A stretch of 64,000 bases of DNA from JANRKB01 sp033763695 (lineage in GTDB: Bacteria > Planctomycetota > Phycisphaerae > Phycisphaerales > UBA1924): positions 1 through 64,000 of the forward strand of contig JANRKB010000026.1 of NCBI GenBank assembly GCA_033763695.1, given 5' to 3'. Under the pieces are notes generated by a model. It ran no database searches. It was not told where the DNA came from and worked only from the letters and a program-made list of their open reading frames with translations. How positions within the stretch are numbered: position 1 is the first letter of the stretch; the number at the start of each line of letters is the position of its first letter. Positions 15,552-24,015 of the stretch are shown here, piece by piece. A program made the translations under genes and the position numbers.

Positions 15552-17363
15552 ATGCCGCGGGCGTCGCCCGGGGGGAAGTTCGGGGCGTCCGCGAGGTGGT
15601 GCCAGATGCAGGGTTGCAACGGATACAGCGGCGAGATTGCCCCCGTCGGCACGGCGTCGACGGACGCCTCGCTCGTCTACGCTGCGCATGAGGCAGCGCC
15701 GGGGAGTTGGGCGGCCTTTCAGCATCAATGGGACTTCTTCACCAACTACGGCCACTACATGCCGCGCATCCACTGCCTGCAGAACGAAGCGGGCGAGGCG
15801 GATTGGCCGTGGATCATCACGCTGCTGGTCCTGACCGCGAGCATCGTGGTTGGGTATCTGAAGATCTTCGTGTTCTGGCGCCGGTCCTATCTTGAGGTGC
15901 CGCCGGCGGATCGCAATCGCAAGCTCATGCAGCTTGCGTATGTGTTCCTCTGGTGCGCCACCTGCGGCTACGCGCTGTCGATGCTCATGTTCGTGTGGCC
16001 GGCCTATCGCCTGCTCGCCGGGGCGCTGCTCGTCCTCAACGTCTTCACCTGGCGGTTTGCGTCGAGCTTGTCGGAGTTCAAGGTGTCGTTCGCGGCGCGG
16101 CGGCTGGAGCGGCAGCTTGAAGAGGCGCTGCAACGTCGCACGCAGGAACTCGAGCGTCAGGTGAACGAGCGCACGGCGCAGTTGCGTGAGGCACGTGCCG
16201 CGGCCGAGGCGGCCAACGTCGCAAAGAGCAACTTCCTTGCGAACATGAGCCACGAGATCCGCACGCCGATGACGGCGATCCTGGGCTTTGCTGAGCTGCT
16301 CAGCGAGCCGGACGTGAACGACGAGCAGAAACGCGGGTACTCCAAGACGATCCAGGACAACGGACAGCACCTGCTCGCGATCATCAACGACATTCTCGAC
16401 TTCTCAAAGATCGAAGCGGGCAAACTTCAGGTCGAGACCATCGCCTGCGACCCCACGGAACTTGTCACCAGCGTGCGCGACCTGATGCTCCGCCGCGCCC
16501 ATGACAAGGGCCTGCATCTGCGACTGCACATGCGTAGGGCTCTGCCGGCGCACATCCACACCGACCCGACCCGCTTGCGCCAGGTGCTGACGAATCTGGT
16601 CGCGAACGCGATCAAGTTCACGCCCTCCGGCAGCGTCGGCATCGAGGCGTCGTTCCAGGCCGAGAGCGAGACACACGGCACGCTCTACCTGCACGTCTTT
16701 GACACCGGCATCGGAATGAGCGATGAACAGATGGGCCGGCTGTTCACACCGTTCACGCAGGCCGATACGTCGACGACGCGCCGCTTCGGCGGCACCGGCC
16801 TCGGCCTGAGCATCTCCAAGCACCTCGTCGAACTGCTCGGCGGGCAACTCACGGTGAGCTCGGCACCTGATGCGGGTTCGACCTTTGTCGTCATGCTCAA
16901 CAACGTGCGCTTTGACCGGGCCGAGGCGACGAACTTCTTCCCGGAAGTGAACGACGAAGCGGCACCGAATCAGCCGCTGAACATCTCGATCTTGCTGGCG
17001 GAAGACGGCGTTGACAACCAGCGACTGTTCGCCCATCACCTGCGTTCGGCGGGCGCGTCGCTCACGATCGTCGACAACGGGCGTGCCGCGGTGGACCTCG
17101 CGCTTTCCGAGGGCGCGAATTTCGACCTCGTGCTGATGGACATGCAGATGCCCGTGCTCGACGGGTACAGCGCCGTGCAAGAGCTCCGACGGGCTGGCTA
17201 TGGCGTGCCGATTCTCGCGCTCACGGCACATTCGATGGCAGGAGATCGGGAACGCTGTCTTGAGGCCGGCTGCAGCGGCTACATCAGCAAGCCTGTGACG
17301 CGGGCGTCGCTGATCGATGCCTGCCGCGACGCGGTGCGCGTGGCAAGTCGTGCCGCGGCGTGA
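15552..17363 (+). CDS. Hybrid sensor histidine kinase with C-terminal receiver
   Basis: A 603-aa membrane kinase. About 75 N-terminal residues precede three hydrophobic helices (WIITLLVLTASIVVGYLKIFVFW, LAYVFLWCATCGYALSMLMFV, LLAGALLVLNVFTW). A coiled-coil follows, then the dimerisation/phosphoacceptor helix FLANMSHEIRTPM (His about 234), an ATP-binding domain with LVANAIKFTP, DTGIGMS and RFGGTGLGLSI, and a receiver domain with phosphoacceptor in LVLMDMQMP (about 530) and Lys in GYISKP. The three-helix region may be the sensor; no known ligand domain is visible. ATG 15552 has GGAG five bases upstream; ATG 15504 is an alternative. No cognate regulator is adjacent. Confidence 0.88.
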   Translation: MPRASPGGKFGASARWCQMQGCNGYSGEIAPVGTASTDASLVYAAHEAAPGSWAAFQHQWDFFTNYGHYMPRIHCLQNEAGEADWPWIITLLVLTASIVVGYLKIFVFWRRSYLEVPPADRNRKLMQLAYVFLWCATCGYALSMLMFVWPAYRLLAGALLVLNVFTWRFASSLSEFKVSFAARRLERQLEEALQRRTQELERQVNERTAQLREARAAAEAANVAKSNFLANMSHEIRTPMTAILGFAELLSEPDVNDEQKRGYSKTIQDNGQHLLAIINDILDFSKIEAGKLQVETIACDPTELVTSVRDLMLRRAHDKGLHLRLHMRRALPAHIHTDPTRLRQVLTNLVANAIKFTPSGSVGIEASFQAESETHGTLYLHVFDTGIGMSDEQMGRLFTPFTQADTSTTRRFGGTGLGLSISKHLVELLGGQLTVSSAPDAGSTFVVMLNNVRFDRAEATNFFPEVNDEAAPNQPLNISILLAEDGVDNQRLFAHHLRSAGASLTIVDNGRAAVDLALSEGANFDLVLMDMQMPVLDGYSAVQELRRAGYGVPILALTAHSMAGDRERCLEAGCSGYISKPVTRASLIDACRDAVRVASRAAA

Positions 17364-17413
17364 TTGATGCGTCTTGCACACGTTGCAGATCGTGCATCCG
17401 ACATGCGCACCAA

Positions 17414-18601
17414 TCAGACCAGAACCGGTTCATCCTGCACGCAGGACGTGATGATCGGCCCCTTGGCGGCGTCGCAGAACATGTTGAGTTCAAGACGCAC
17501 GCCGAAGTCGCTGCCGTAGATCCCAGGCTCGACGGTCCAGCCGAGGCCGGGCAGGATCTCGCGTGTGTCGTGCGTCTCGAGATTGTCGAGATTGACGCCG
17601 TAGCCATGCACGAGCGGCCCCGGGCTGAGGCTGTGCCCGGTGCGATGGCGCAGGCCGGTCTCGAACCCGCTGCGGATGATCTCGAGGCGTGCGGCGTCGT
17701 CGAGTTGCCACCCTTGGATCTTGCGGCGTGCCCGCCACTCGGTCTGTGCGAGTTTCACGGACGCATCACGTGCTCGCTTCACGGCATCAAACACTGCGCG
17801 ATGCTTGCCTGTCACGCTGGATCCCGCGAAGCCCACCCATGTGATGTCGCTGAAGATGTTGTCTTCGCCCGGGAGGCGGGCCCACAGGTCGATCAGGATC
17901 CAGTCGCCATTCTTGATCTGGCTCTCGGGCGATGACGCCGCGGCGGCCGTGGGCTCAAAGTGCGGATCGCCGCTGTGGCCGTTCACTGCACAGATCGGCT
18001 CGCCGTTGTATTCCATCCCCTCCTCGGCGAAGCGAGCGAGGATGAACTGCTGCATCTGATACTCGTTGAGAGCCGCACCCGAGGCGAGATGATGGCGGAT
18101 CTTCGCGAAGGCGTCCTGCATGATCTGTGACGTCTTGCCCGCGGCGATCGCATGGTTCGCGATGGCCTCGGCGCTCCAGCGCGCGACGTGATACTGAATG
18201 AGATCGGCGGAGGAGACGACCTCGACGCCCAGCGATCGCACCATCTCGACCGTGCCAGCGTCGGCGATCGACACGACCGGGAGCGTGCAGCCGGGCGCAT
18301 ACTCCATCGCGACCCGCGTCAGGCCCGCGGTGCGTGCCGCGAGCCAGGTGCGGATCTCGGGCCACGTGAGATAACGCGTGGTCTTGACGGGGCCGGATTC
18401 AAACTGCGATGCGTCGATGTGATGCGCCAGCACCTCGGGTTCGCCGCTCGAAGGAATCCACAGGTAGACGCGGCGGGTGGTCCAGCGTTTGCCGGGCAGC
18501 ACGCGTGCGAGCACGGCGTTGCTGGCACGGAAGTCATAGATCAGCCACGCGTCGATGCCGCGTTCACGCATGAAACTCTGGACTTGGGCGAGGTTCTTCA
18601 T
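17414..18601 (-). CDS. M24 metallopeptidase (Xaa-Pro aminopeptidase-like)
   Basis: The 395-aa product has the creatinase-type N-terminal domain (about 1-150) and the pita-bread M24 domain. Likely metal ligands are in ILIDLWARLPGEDNIFSDITW (two Asp), GLRHRTGHSLS (His), TVEPGIYGS (Glu) and VRLELNMF (Glu). Enzymes of this family remove N-terminal residues before proline, or cleave related C-N bonds in small molecules, in the cytoplasm. ATG 18601 was selected over the 52-residue upstream extension because GGAG lies six bases ahead and the extension is Cys/His-rich and unlike the family. It is transcribed toward the kinase gene, with only 50 bases between the two ends. Confidence 0.87.
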   Translation of the reverse strand: MKNLAQVQSFMRERGIDAWLIYDFRASNAVLARVLPGKRWTTRRVYLWIPSSGEPEVLAHHIDASQFESGPVKTTRYLTWPEIRTWLAARTAGLTRVAMEYAPGCTLPVVSIADAGTVEMVRSLGVEVVSSADLIQYHVARWSAEAIANHAIAAGKTSQIMQDAFAKIRHHLASGAALNEYQMQQFILARFAEEGMEYNGEPICAVNGHSGDPHFEPTAAAASSPESQIKNGDWILIDLWARLPGEDNIFSDITWVGFAGSSVTGKHRAVFDAVKRARDASVKLAQTEWRARRKIQGWQLDDAARLEIIRSGFETGLRHRTGHSLSPGPLVHGYGVNLDNLETHDTREILPGLGWTVEPGIYGSDFGVRLELNMFCDAAKGPIITSCVQDEPVLV

Positions 18602-18715
18602 CGTGGCTCCGTTGGGGGCGTAAGGCCGCTTAGTGCGAGCGCGGCACGCCGCGGAAACGCAAGCATAGTGGACTCCGCAGTGCAGGTGACAGGGCCGATG
18701 CTGCGACGCGACGCA

Positions 18716-18754
18716 AGAAAAACACAGCCGCGAGGCGCAATGCCCCGCGGCTGT
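18716..18754 (-). terminator. Intrinsic terminator after the PEP-CTERM gene
   Basis: On the minus strand ACAGCCGCG (arm 18754-18746) and CGCGGCTGT (18732-18724) form a nine-bp stem with a 13-base loop, followed by GTTTTTCTT. It lies 38 bases after the stop codon of the 18793-19632 gene. Confidence 0.8.
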
Positions 18755-18792
18755 CATGAGAATCGGGTGTGTTCGCGTGTGACGCGTGCGGC

Positions 18793-19632
18793 TTAGCGAC
18801 GACGACGCGCGATCAGCAGACCACCGATGCCGGCGAGAACCGCCGCGCCGGGGGCCGGGATCGTCGTCGCGATCGTGCCGACCGCGACGAGGTCGGGGCC
18901 GTTCATGCCGTCGGCGGCCTCAAAGCGGAAGCCCTTGAGGTTCGTCCACGAACGATCGAGGCTGATGCCGACGCCGACGACGTTCTGAGCGCCGCCGATT
19001 TCGAGCGAGTCGAGCGTCCAGCCCGTCTTGCCGGTCTGCGAGCGGAGCATCATGATCGAATCGGTGAGCGTGCCGTCGGCGCGGATGCCGCGGATGCGCA
19101 GGTCGGAGTTGCCGCCGCGCTCGATGAGCGAGAGTTCAACGGTGCCGTCGTTCGCATCGGCGCTGATGAGCTGGCCGGGAGCGAAGAGCAGGTCGAGCGT
19201 CCACGCGGCGTGGTCTTCGCCGTCGACGAGGTAGGACATGTTCTTGTAGCCGGTGCCGAAGGGGCCGAAGACTTCGCGGAGCGTGCCGGTCTTGCCCGCC
19301 TCGCCCAGGAAGGGCGCGGCGTTGTCGGCGCGATCGGGGTTGCCCGAGTTGTTGTTCGACGAGTTCACGTCGCGCGGGATGGCGTCCATCCAGCCGTAGC
19401 TGCCCTTGTTGTTGGTCAGGCGACCGTCGTTCCAGCGCAGGAAGTTTGCGCCCGACCAGAGGTCGCTCGACGTGGTGAAGCCGAGCTGGGTGAGCTCACG
19501 ATTGCCGCCGTGAAGCACGGACGACGTCTTGCTCGAAGCAACGGCATGGAAGGTGGCAGCGGCGTGGGCGGTGGACTGGGCCGACGCAACGACAGCGGCA
19601 GCGCACAGGGCGCCTGCGAGAACCGAACGCAT
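18793..19632 (-). CDS. PEP-CTERM sorting-domain protein
   Basis: A 279-aa exported protein. It has a signal peptide with AHAA near residue 25, a beta-rich body without a recognised enzyme domain, and a PEP-CTERM-type tail: IPAPGAAVLAGIGGLLIA then RRRR. Such tails are processed by exosortase and direct proteins to the envelope or extracellular matrix. The body has MDAIPRDVNSSNNN and SDLRIRGIRADGTL but no known catalytic signature. ATG 19632 follows a very good AGGAGGAGAG ribosome site. The upstream 390 bases contain no gene and should include its promoter. Confidence 0.85.
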   Translation of the reverse strand: MRSVLAGALCAAAVVASAQSTAHAAATFHAVASSKTSSVLHGGNRELTQLGFTTSSDLWSGANFLRWNDGRLTNNKGSYGWMDAIPRDVNSSNNNSGNPDRADNAAPFLGEAGKTGTLREVFGPFGTGYKNMSYLVDGEDHAAWTLDLLFAPGQLISADANDGTVELSLIERGGNSDLRIRGIRADGTLTDSIMMLRSQTGKTGWTLDSLEIGGAQNVVGVGISLDRSWTNLKGFRFEAADGMNGPDLVAVGTIATTIPAPGAAVLAGIGGLLIARRRR

Positions 19633-20077
19633 GATCTCTCTCCTCCTGATCGCGAAGCAACAACGAATCGAAATGTGGAAACACAACCCAGACAGGTCGC
19701 GGCGGAAAACACGACCACCCCGGGGCGGCGAGAGACTAACCGGGCTCGGCGCAAGAGCAAGAGACTCGCGAAAAAACCCGGCAAAAATCGCACTTTTGAC
19801 GCGTTATCCGGGCGATGCAACGTCCGAAACCAAGGCGAGGGCGGCAGTTCTCGGACGCAAGCAGCGTCCCCTCGGCCTGCGGACAGATTGCGAGCGGGCG
19901 GCGGGTCGATGCGGCACCCAGCGACGAAAGGGCAAGACGCCCGCTGGACGCTTCTCGGACCCTCGCTTCCTATAGTTCCCTCCCCGTGGCGGCGTCGGCG
20001 TCGCGACGGGCCTGGCCGGTCGCTTGTGTCCGCGTTGCCGGCCTCCTGCTCACCCTCTCTGGCTCGGGAGATCTCTC
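19633..20077. other. Divergent intergenic region, PEP-CTERM gene and mdh
   Basis: No gene seen. It should hold divergent promoters. A TATAGT hexamer at 19971-19976 could be a -10 for mdh, giving a leader of roughly 95 bases, but no matching -35 is clear. Confidence 0.35.
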
Positions 20078-21058
20078 ATGCGTCGCGCCAAGATCAGCAT
20101 CATCGGTTCCGGCAACATCGGCGGCGAGTGCGCCCGCTCCATCGCCATGAAAGAGCTCGGCGACGTCGTCCTGCTCGACATCCCGATCAAGGACAAGCCC
20201 GAACTGCACATGCCCAAGGGCAAGGCCCTCGACCTTGCCTGCTGCGGCCCGGTCGAGAACTTTGATTCCAAGATCACCGGCACGTTCGACTACAAGGACA
20301 TCGAAGGCTCGGACGTCATCATCGTCACCGCGGGCGTGCCGCGCAAGCCGGGCCAGAGCCGCGACGACCTCGTGAGCATCAACGCGGGCATCGTCAAGAG
20401 CGTTGCGCAGAACATCAAGCAGTACGCCCCCAACGCGATCGTCATCGTCGTCAGCAACCCGCTGGACGCGATGGTCTATGTCATGTGGAAGGTCACGGGC
20501 TTCCCGGCCAATCGCGTGCTCGGTCAGGCCGGCGCGCTCGACGTCGCCCGCTACAAGACGTTCCTCGCGATGGAACTTGGCGTCAGCGTCGAAGACATCC
20601 AGGGCCTGCTCCTGGGCGGTCACGGCGACGACATGGTGCCGCTGCCCCGCCTCACCAGCGTCAACGGCATTCCTGTCTCCGACCTGCTCCCCGCCGAAGT
20701 CATCCAGAAGTGCGTCGATCGCGCCAAGGTCGGCGGCGGCGAGATCGTCAAGCTCATGGGCACCAGCGCCTGGTACGCCCCCAGTGCTGGCACGGTTGAG
20801 ATGGTTGAGGCCATCGTCCGCGACAAGAAGCGCGTCATCGCCTCCGCCGCGTTTTGCGAGAAGGAGTACGGCGTCGCCAGCATGAACGGCGGCAAGGGCC
20901 TGTTCGTCGGCGTCCCGTGCGTCTTGGGCAGTAACGGCGTCGAGAAGATCCTCTCGTTCAACATGAATGAGACCGAGCGGGCGTCGATGAATGAGTCGAT
21001 CAGCCACGTCAAGGACCTGATCGGCGCGACCGTCAAGCTCTTCCCCGAGCTGGCGTAA
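20078..21058 (+). CDS. mdh: Malate dehydrogenase
   Basis: The 326-aa product has the Rossmann GSGNIGG motif at residues 9-15, VTAGVPRKPGQSRDDL with substrate-binding arginines, VVSNPLDAMVYV, a catalytic His in LLGGHGDDMVPL near residue 182, and GTSAWYAPSAG. These fit the LDH-like malate dehydrogenase group of the TCA cycle, which oxidises malate to oxaloacetate with NAD+. ATG 20078 was chosen because GGGAG lies seven bases upstream; the open frame further upstream is not conserved-looking. The next gene, a CpeT/FKBP fusion, follows after 183 bases with a hairpin between them. Confidence 0.95.
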   Translation: MRRAKISIIGSGNIGGECARSIAMKELGDVVLLDIPIKDKPELHMPKGKALDLACCGPVENFDSKITGTFDYKDIEGSDVIIVTAGVPRKPGQSRDDLVSINAGIVKSVAQNIKQYAPNAIVIVVSNPLDAMVYVMWKVTGFPANRVLGQAGALDVARYKTFLAMELGVSVEDIQGLLLGGHGDDMVPLPRLTSVNGIPVSDLLPAEVIQKCVDRAKVGGGEIVKLMGTSAWYAPSAGTVEMVEAIVRDKKRVIASAAFCEKEYGVASMNGGKGLFVGVPCVLGSNGVEKILSFNMNETERASMNESISHVKDLIGATVKLFPELA

Positions 21059-21112
21059 CGCCCGCAAGGCGTGGTTCGATTGCGGCACGCCCGCGCAGGC
21101 CTCCCAGAACCC

Positions 21113-21141
21113 GTCCCCGAACCCCTGGCTCGGGGACGGCG
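21113..21141 (+). terminator. Nine-bp hairpin after mdh, no U-tract
   Basis: CCGTCCCCG (21113-21121) pairs exactly with CGGGGACGG (21133-21141) over an 11-base loop, 54 bases after the mdh stop codon. There is no T-run, as in the other U-less hairpins in this window. Confidence 0.45.
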
Positions 21142-21241
21142 TATGGATCCGACCCTCGCGGCGAGCCGATAAGAGATGTCTGTCCGACGCGTACCGTCCG
21201 ATTGCTCGAAACACCCGACGACTTGGAAGAGGTTTTCACGC

Positions 21242-22414
21242 ATGAAACGCACGATGTGGATGACGTTGCTGGCCGGTTCGATCATCGGCGGCCTGGCCGC
21301 CCCGAGCCTGACGCTCGCGAGCGAGCCTGAGGAACCGCAGGCAGCCCCCGCGGCCGCCGCCCCGGCGCCCGAGCCGTTCAAGTGGAGCAGCCCCGAGGTC
21401 GAGAAGGTCGGCGCGATGCTTGTCGGCTCGTGGAAGACCACGTCGCCCGTCAAGCAGGGCGATGGCGCTTCATCGGTCGACGTCATCATGACGTTCGCGC
21501 CCGTGAAGGTCACCGGTCTGCCCGACACGCTCTATGTCGAAACCGCCCGCGCCGACGCGCTCAACAAGCCGTACCGCCAGGCGTTGTTCCAGATCTTCAA
21601 GTACAAGGGCGCGCTGCGTCTGCGGACCTTCGAGTTCAAGACCGCGGGCATCGCGCCCGCGCTCGTCGCCCTCCATCAGGCCCCCGAGCTCTTCCCTGAG
21701 CTCAAGGCCGATGACGTCGTCGCGACGCTCGACATCAATCTCAAGGCCGAGGGCTCGGGCTTTGGCGGCACCACCGCGTTCAACTACCCCACCGTCGTTG
21801 GCGGCGCGATCGAGATGAGCAGCGAGCTGCACATCACCCCCAACACAATCTCCTCCGCTGATCGCGGCTATGACGCTGACGGCAAGATCGTGTGGGGCTC
21901 GGACGCCAACGCCAAGTACAGCTTCGCCCGGGTTGATGCGCCGTACAAGGTGCAGAAGCTCGAAGGCGGCCTCGTCACGATCGACTTCGTGGAAGGCACC
22001 GAGGGCGAGTCGATCGCCGCGGGCGATCGCGTCGCGGCCCACTACACCGGGTGGAACAAGTTCGGCGGCAAGTTCGACTCGTCGCTCGATCGCGGCCAGC
22101 CGCTGGTCTTCACGCAGGGCCAGCTCATCGCAGGCTGGAACGTCGGCCTGCTGGGCGCCAAGAAGGGCTCCGTCCGCCGCCTCGTCATCCCCGCCAACAT
22201 GGGCTATGGCGAGCAGGGTCGCCCGCCGGTGATCCCCGGCAACTCGACGCTGTACTTTGACGTCGAAGTGAAGTCCGTCGAAAAGCCCGCTCCGCCGCCG
22301 CCGGCTGAGCCGAGCGCTGGCCAGCCCGCGGCACCCGCCGCGACGGCGCAGCCTGCGACGCCTGGTGAGCCGCAGGACAAGCCGATCACGGACCAGCCCG
22401 CTCAGCCCAAGTAA
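21242..22414 (+). CDS. Secreted CpeT-like / FKBP-type peptidyl-prolyl isomerase fusion
   Basis: A 390-aa exported protein. After a signal peptide and a Pro/Ala linker, residues about 55-235 resemble the CpcT/CpeT lyase fold: LVGSWKTTSP, then DTLYVETARADALNKPYRQ and IFKYKGALRLRTFEF. Residues about 250-345 are an FKBP domain: GDRVAAHYTGW, FDSSLDRGQPLVF, LIAGWNVGLLGAKKGSVR, IPANMGYGEQGRPPVIPGNSTLYFDVEV. A Pro/Ala/Gln-rich tail ends the protein. FKBPs catalyse prolyl cis-trans isomerisation during folding. CpeT domains attach bilins to phycobiliproteins in cyanobacteria, a role unlikely here, so the domain probably binds another hydrophobic ligand. ATG 21242 has GGAAGAGG upstream. Confidence 0.82.
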   Translation: MKRTMWMTLLAGSIIGGLAAPSLTLASEPEEPQAAPAAAAPAPEPFKWSSPEVEKVGAMLVGSWKTTSPVKQGDGASSVDVIMTFAPVKVTGLPDTLYVETARADALNKPYRQALFQIFKYKGALRLRTFEFKTAGIAPALVALHQAPELFPELKADDVVATLDINLKAEGSGFGGTTAFNYPTVVGGAIEMSSELHITPNTISSADRGYDADGKIVWGSDANAKYSFARVDAPYKVQKLEGGLVTIDFVEGTEGESIAAGDRVAAHYTGWNKFGGKFDSSLDRGQPLVFTQGQLIAGWNVGLLGAKKGSVRRLVIPANMGYGEQGRPPVIPGNSTLYFDVEVKSVEKPAPPPPAEPSAGQPAAPAATAQPATPGEPQDKPITDQPAQPK

Positions 22415-22450
22415 CGCGACGCGTTGGCTCAACACACTTCATGCATGAAC

Positions 22451-22482
22451 AACACCCCGGCGATGACCGGGGTGTTTTCTTT
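22451..22482 (+). terminator. Intrinsic terminator after the CpeT-like/FKBP gene
   Basis: AACACCCCGG (22451-22460) and CCGGGGTGTT (22467-22476) form a ten-bp stem over loop CGATGA, followed by TTTTCTTTC. Confidence 0.9.
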
Positions 22483-22537
22483 CTCGACATGACGCGCGGC
22501 AGCGATCGCGGCGGCGATGCGTGTCGCGCTCGCGGAT

Positions 22538-23911
22538 TCAGCAGCCAATCTCGAATGCCGCGACGAACCCGTCGAAGTCGGTGAAGTCGATGAATCCGTC
22601 GGCGTTGAAATCGCCGCCCGAGCCACCCGACTCGAACGCGGTGACAAACGCGTCGAAGTCGGTGAAGTCGACGAATCCATCACAGTTAAAGTCTGCCTTG
22701 CAGATGAACAGTTCGGCCTTGTTGCTCGGCTCGTCGCCGCAGGAGTTCTGCGCCACGCAGCGCACATCGCGCACCACCGCGAGCGACGCGGATGTCGCCG
22801 CGGCGGGAGCAAGATGCAGATGCGTGCTGTGCGCACCAGTGGCGATGAAGCGATCCGCACCGGTCGAGTCGGTGTTGGTGCCTTCGTCGAGTTCGTGCCA
22901 TGTGCCCGTTGTACCGACTTCACGCCACTGCCAGCGATAGGACATCGGCACGTATCCCGTCGCCGCGGCGTCAAAGTCGGCGGTGCCCGAGGCACACGTC
23001 GACGCCGTCGCGGGCTGCGTGGTGAACGCCGGGCACCCGATGTAGAGGTCATCGTCGGTCGGTTCGGTGCCGTCGGTGCCCGCCTCGGCACGCAGATTGG
23101 AGATGAACGCGACGCTGTCGAGGATGTGGTCGTTCACATCGGCGACCTCGAAGATCAGATAGTGCTCGCCGCCGCCGATCACGGGCGACGTCGTTGTCAG
23201 ATGGTGGATCAAGCCGTGCGGCTCGGAGAACGCGGTGTTCAGATCGTTGGTCGTCTCCAGTCCGGCGAATGAACTGCCGACCTGCACCGCGCTGCCGTTG
23301 GCGTCGAATGTGATCTGGTTCTCGGGTGCCGTGCCGTCGAGGAAGACGAGGAACGAATCGGTGAACTGGCTGGTCCAGAACGGATACTCGACGGATCCGA
23401 AGATGAAGTCGAACTTGATGGGGCTGTCGTCCTCGAGCGTGAAGTCGACGCGGACCGCGGCAACGTCGTACGCCGCGTTGAAGTTCTCGATGTTGCCCGC
23501 GGACTGGCCGTAGAAGTCAAACTCCGGCGTGCCCCCGGTATCAGGCTCGGGATACATCTGCGCGTTCACCTGAGCCGGAGGCCCCGCGGGGTCATAGTTC
23601 GGGTCGAGCGCTTCGGGGAACGGCGTCAGGCTCTCGATGTTGCCGCTGGAGAGCACGATGCCCGGGCGGATCGTGACGGGGCGCAGGTCGAAGTTGCGGA
23701 ACGTCCCGACCTGGCCCGGCATGCCGTTGAGCACAGTGACGGCATCAATGCTCAGGCCAATCGGATTGAGCGCGGCTTTCAACGCCGCTTCGTTCGTGGT
23801 GACGGCGGTGACGACCTGCGCCTGCCCGCTCGCGGCGAGCATGGTGGCGGCGAGCACAACGGCAGGAACAACGCGGCGCGGAACGGGTGCGAACGAACTG
23901 CGAATAGACAT
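22538..23911 (-). CDS. Choice-of-anchor-L-like surface protein with C-terminal GC-type dockerin
   Basis: A 457-aa exported protein. After a signal peptide (to about residue 31, GQAQ) comes a beta-rich domain with RPGIVLSSGNI, FDFIFGSVEYPFW, DSFLVFLDG and GGGEHYLIFEVADVNDHILDSVAFI, matching the choice-of-anchor L pattern. An Ig-like segment follows (PAFTTQPATASTCASGTADF, MSYRWQWREVG). The end has two dockerin-like calcium loops, ADFNCDGFVDFTDFDAFV and GDFNADGFIDFTDFDGFV, and finishes EIGC. Dockerin-like repeats ending in Gly-Cys are a recognised planctomycete C-terminal anchor. The protein is probably surface-exposed or in an extracellular complex. ATG 23911 has TAGGAG seven bases upstream. 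Confidence 0.85.
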   Translation of the reverse strand: MSIRSSFAPVPRRVVPAVVLAATMLAASGQAQVVTAVTTNEAALKAALNPIGLSIDAVTVLNGMPGQVGTFRNFDLRPVTIRPGIVLSSGNIESLTPFPEALDPNYDPAGPPAQVNAQMYPEPDTGGTPEFDFYGQSAGNIENFNAAYDVAAVRVDFTLEDDSPIKFDFIFGSVEYPFWTSQFTDSFLVFLDGTAPENQITFDANGSAVQVGSSFAGLETTNDLNTAFSEPHGLIHHLTTTSPVIGGGEHYLIFEVADVNDHILDSVAFISNLRAEAGTDGTEPTDDDLYIGCPAFTTQPATASTCASGTADFDAAATGYVPMSYRWQWREVGTTGTWHELDEGTNTDSTGADRFIATGAHSTHLHLAPAAATSASLAVVRDVRCVAQNSCGDEPSNKAELFICKADFNCDGFVDFTDFDAFVTAFESGGSGGDFNADGFIDFTDFDGFVAAFEIGC

Positions 23912-24015
23912 GGCGGACTCCTACGCGATGGCGCCGAAGCCGCAAAAACGCGACAAGGATCGACACCACGTGTTGAGAGGCGTCGACTGCGATTTCAGAT
24001 ACACAACTCCGAGAT

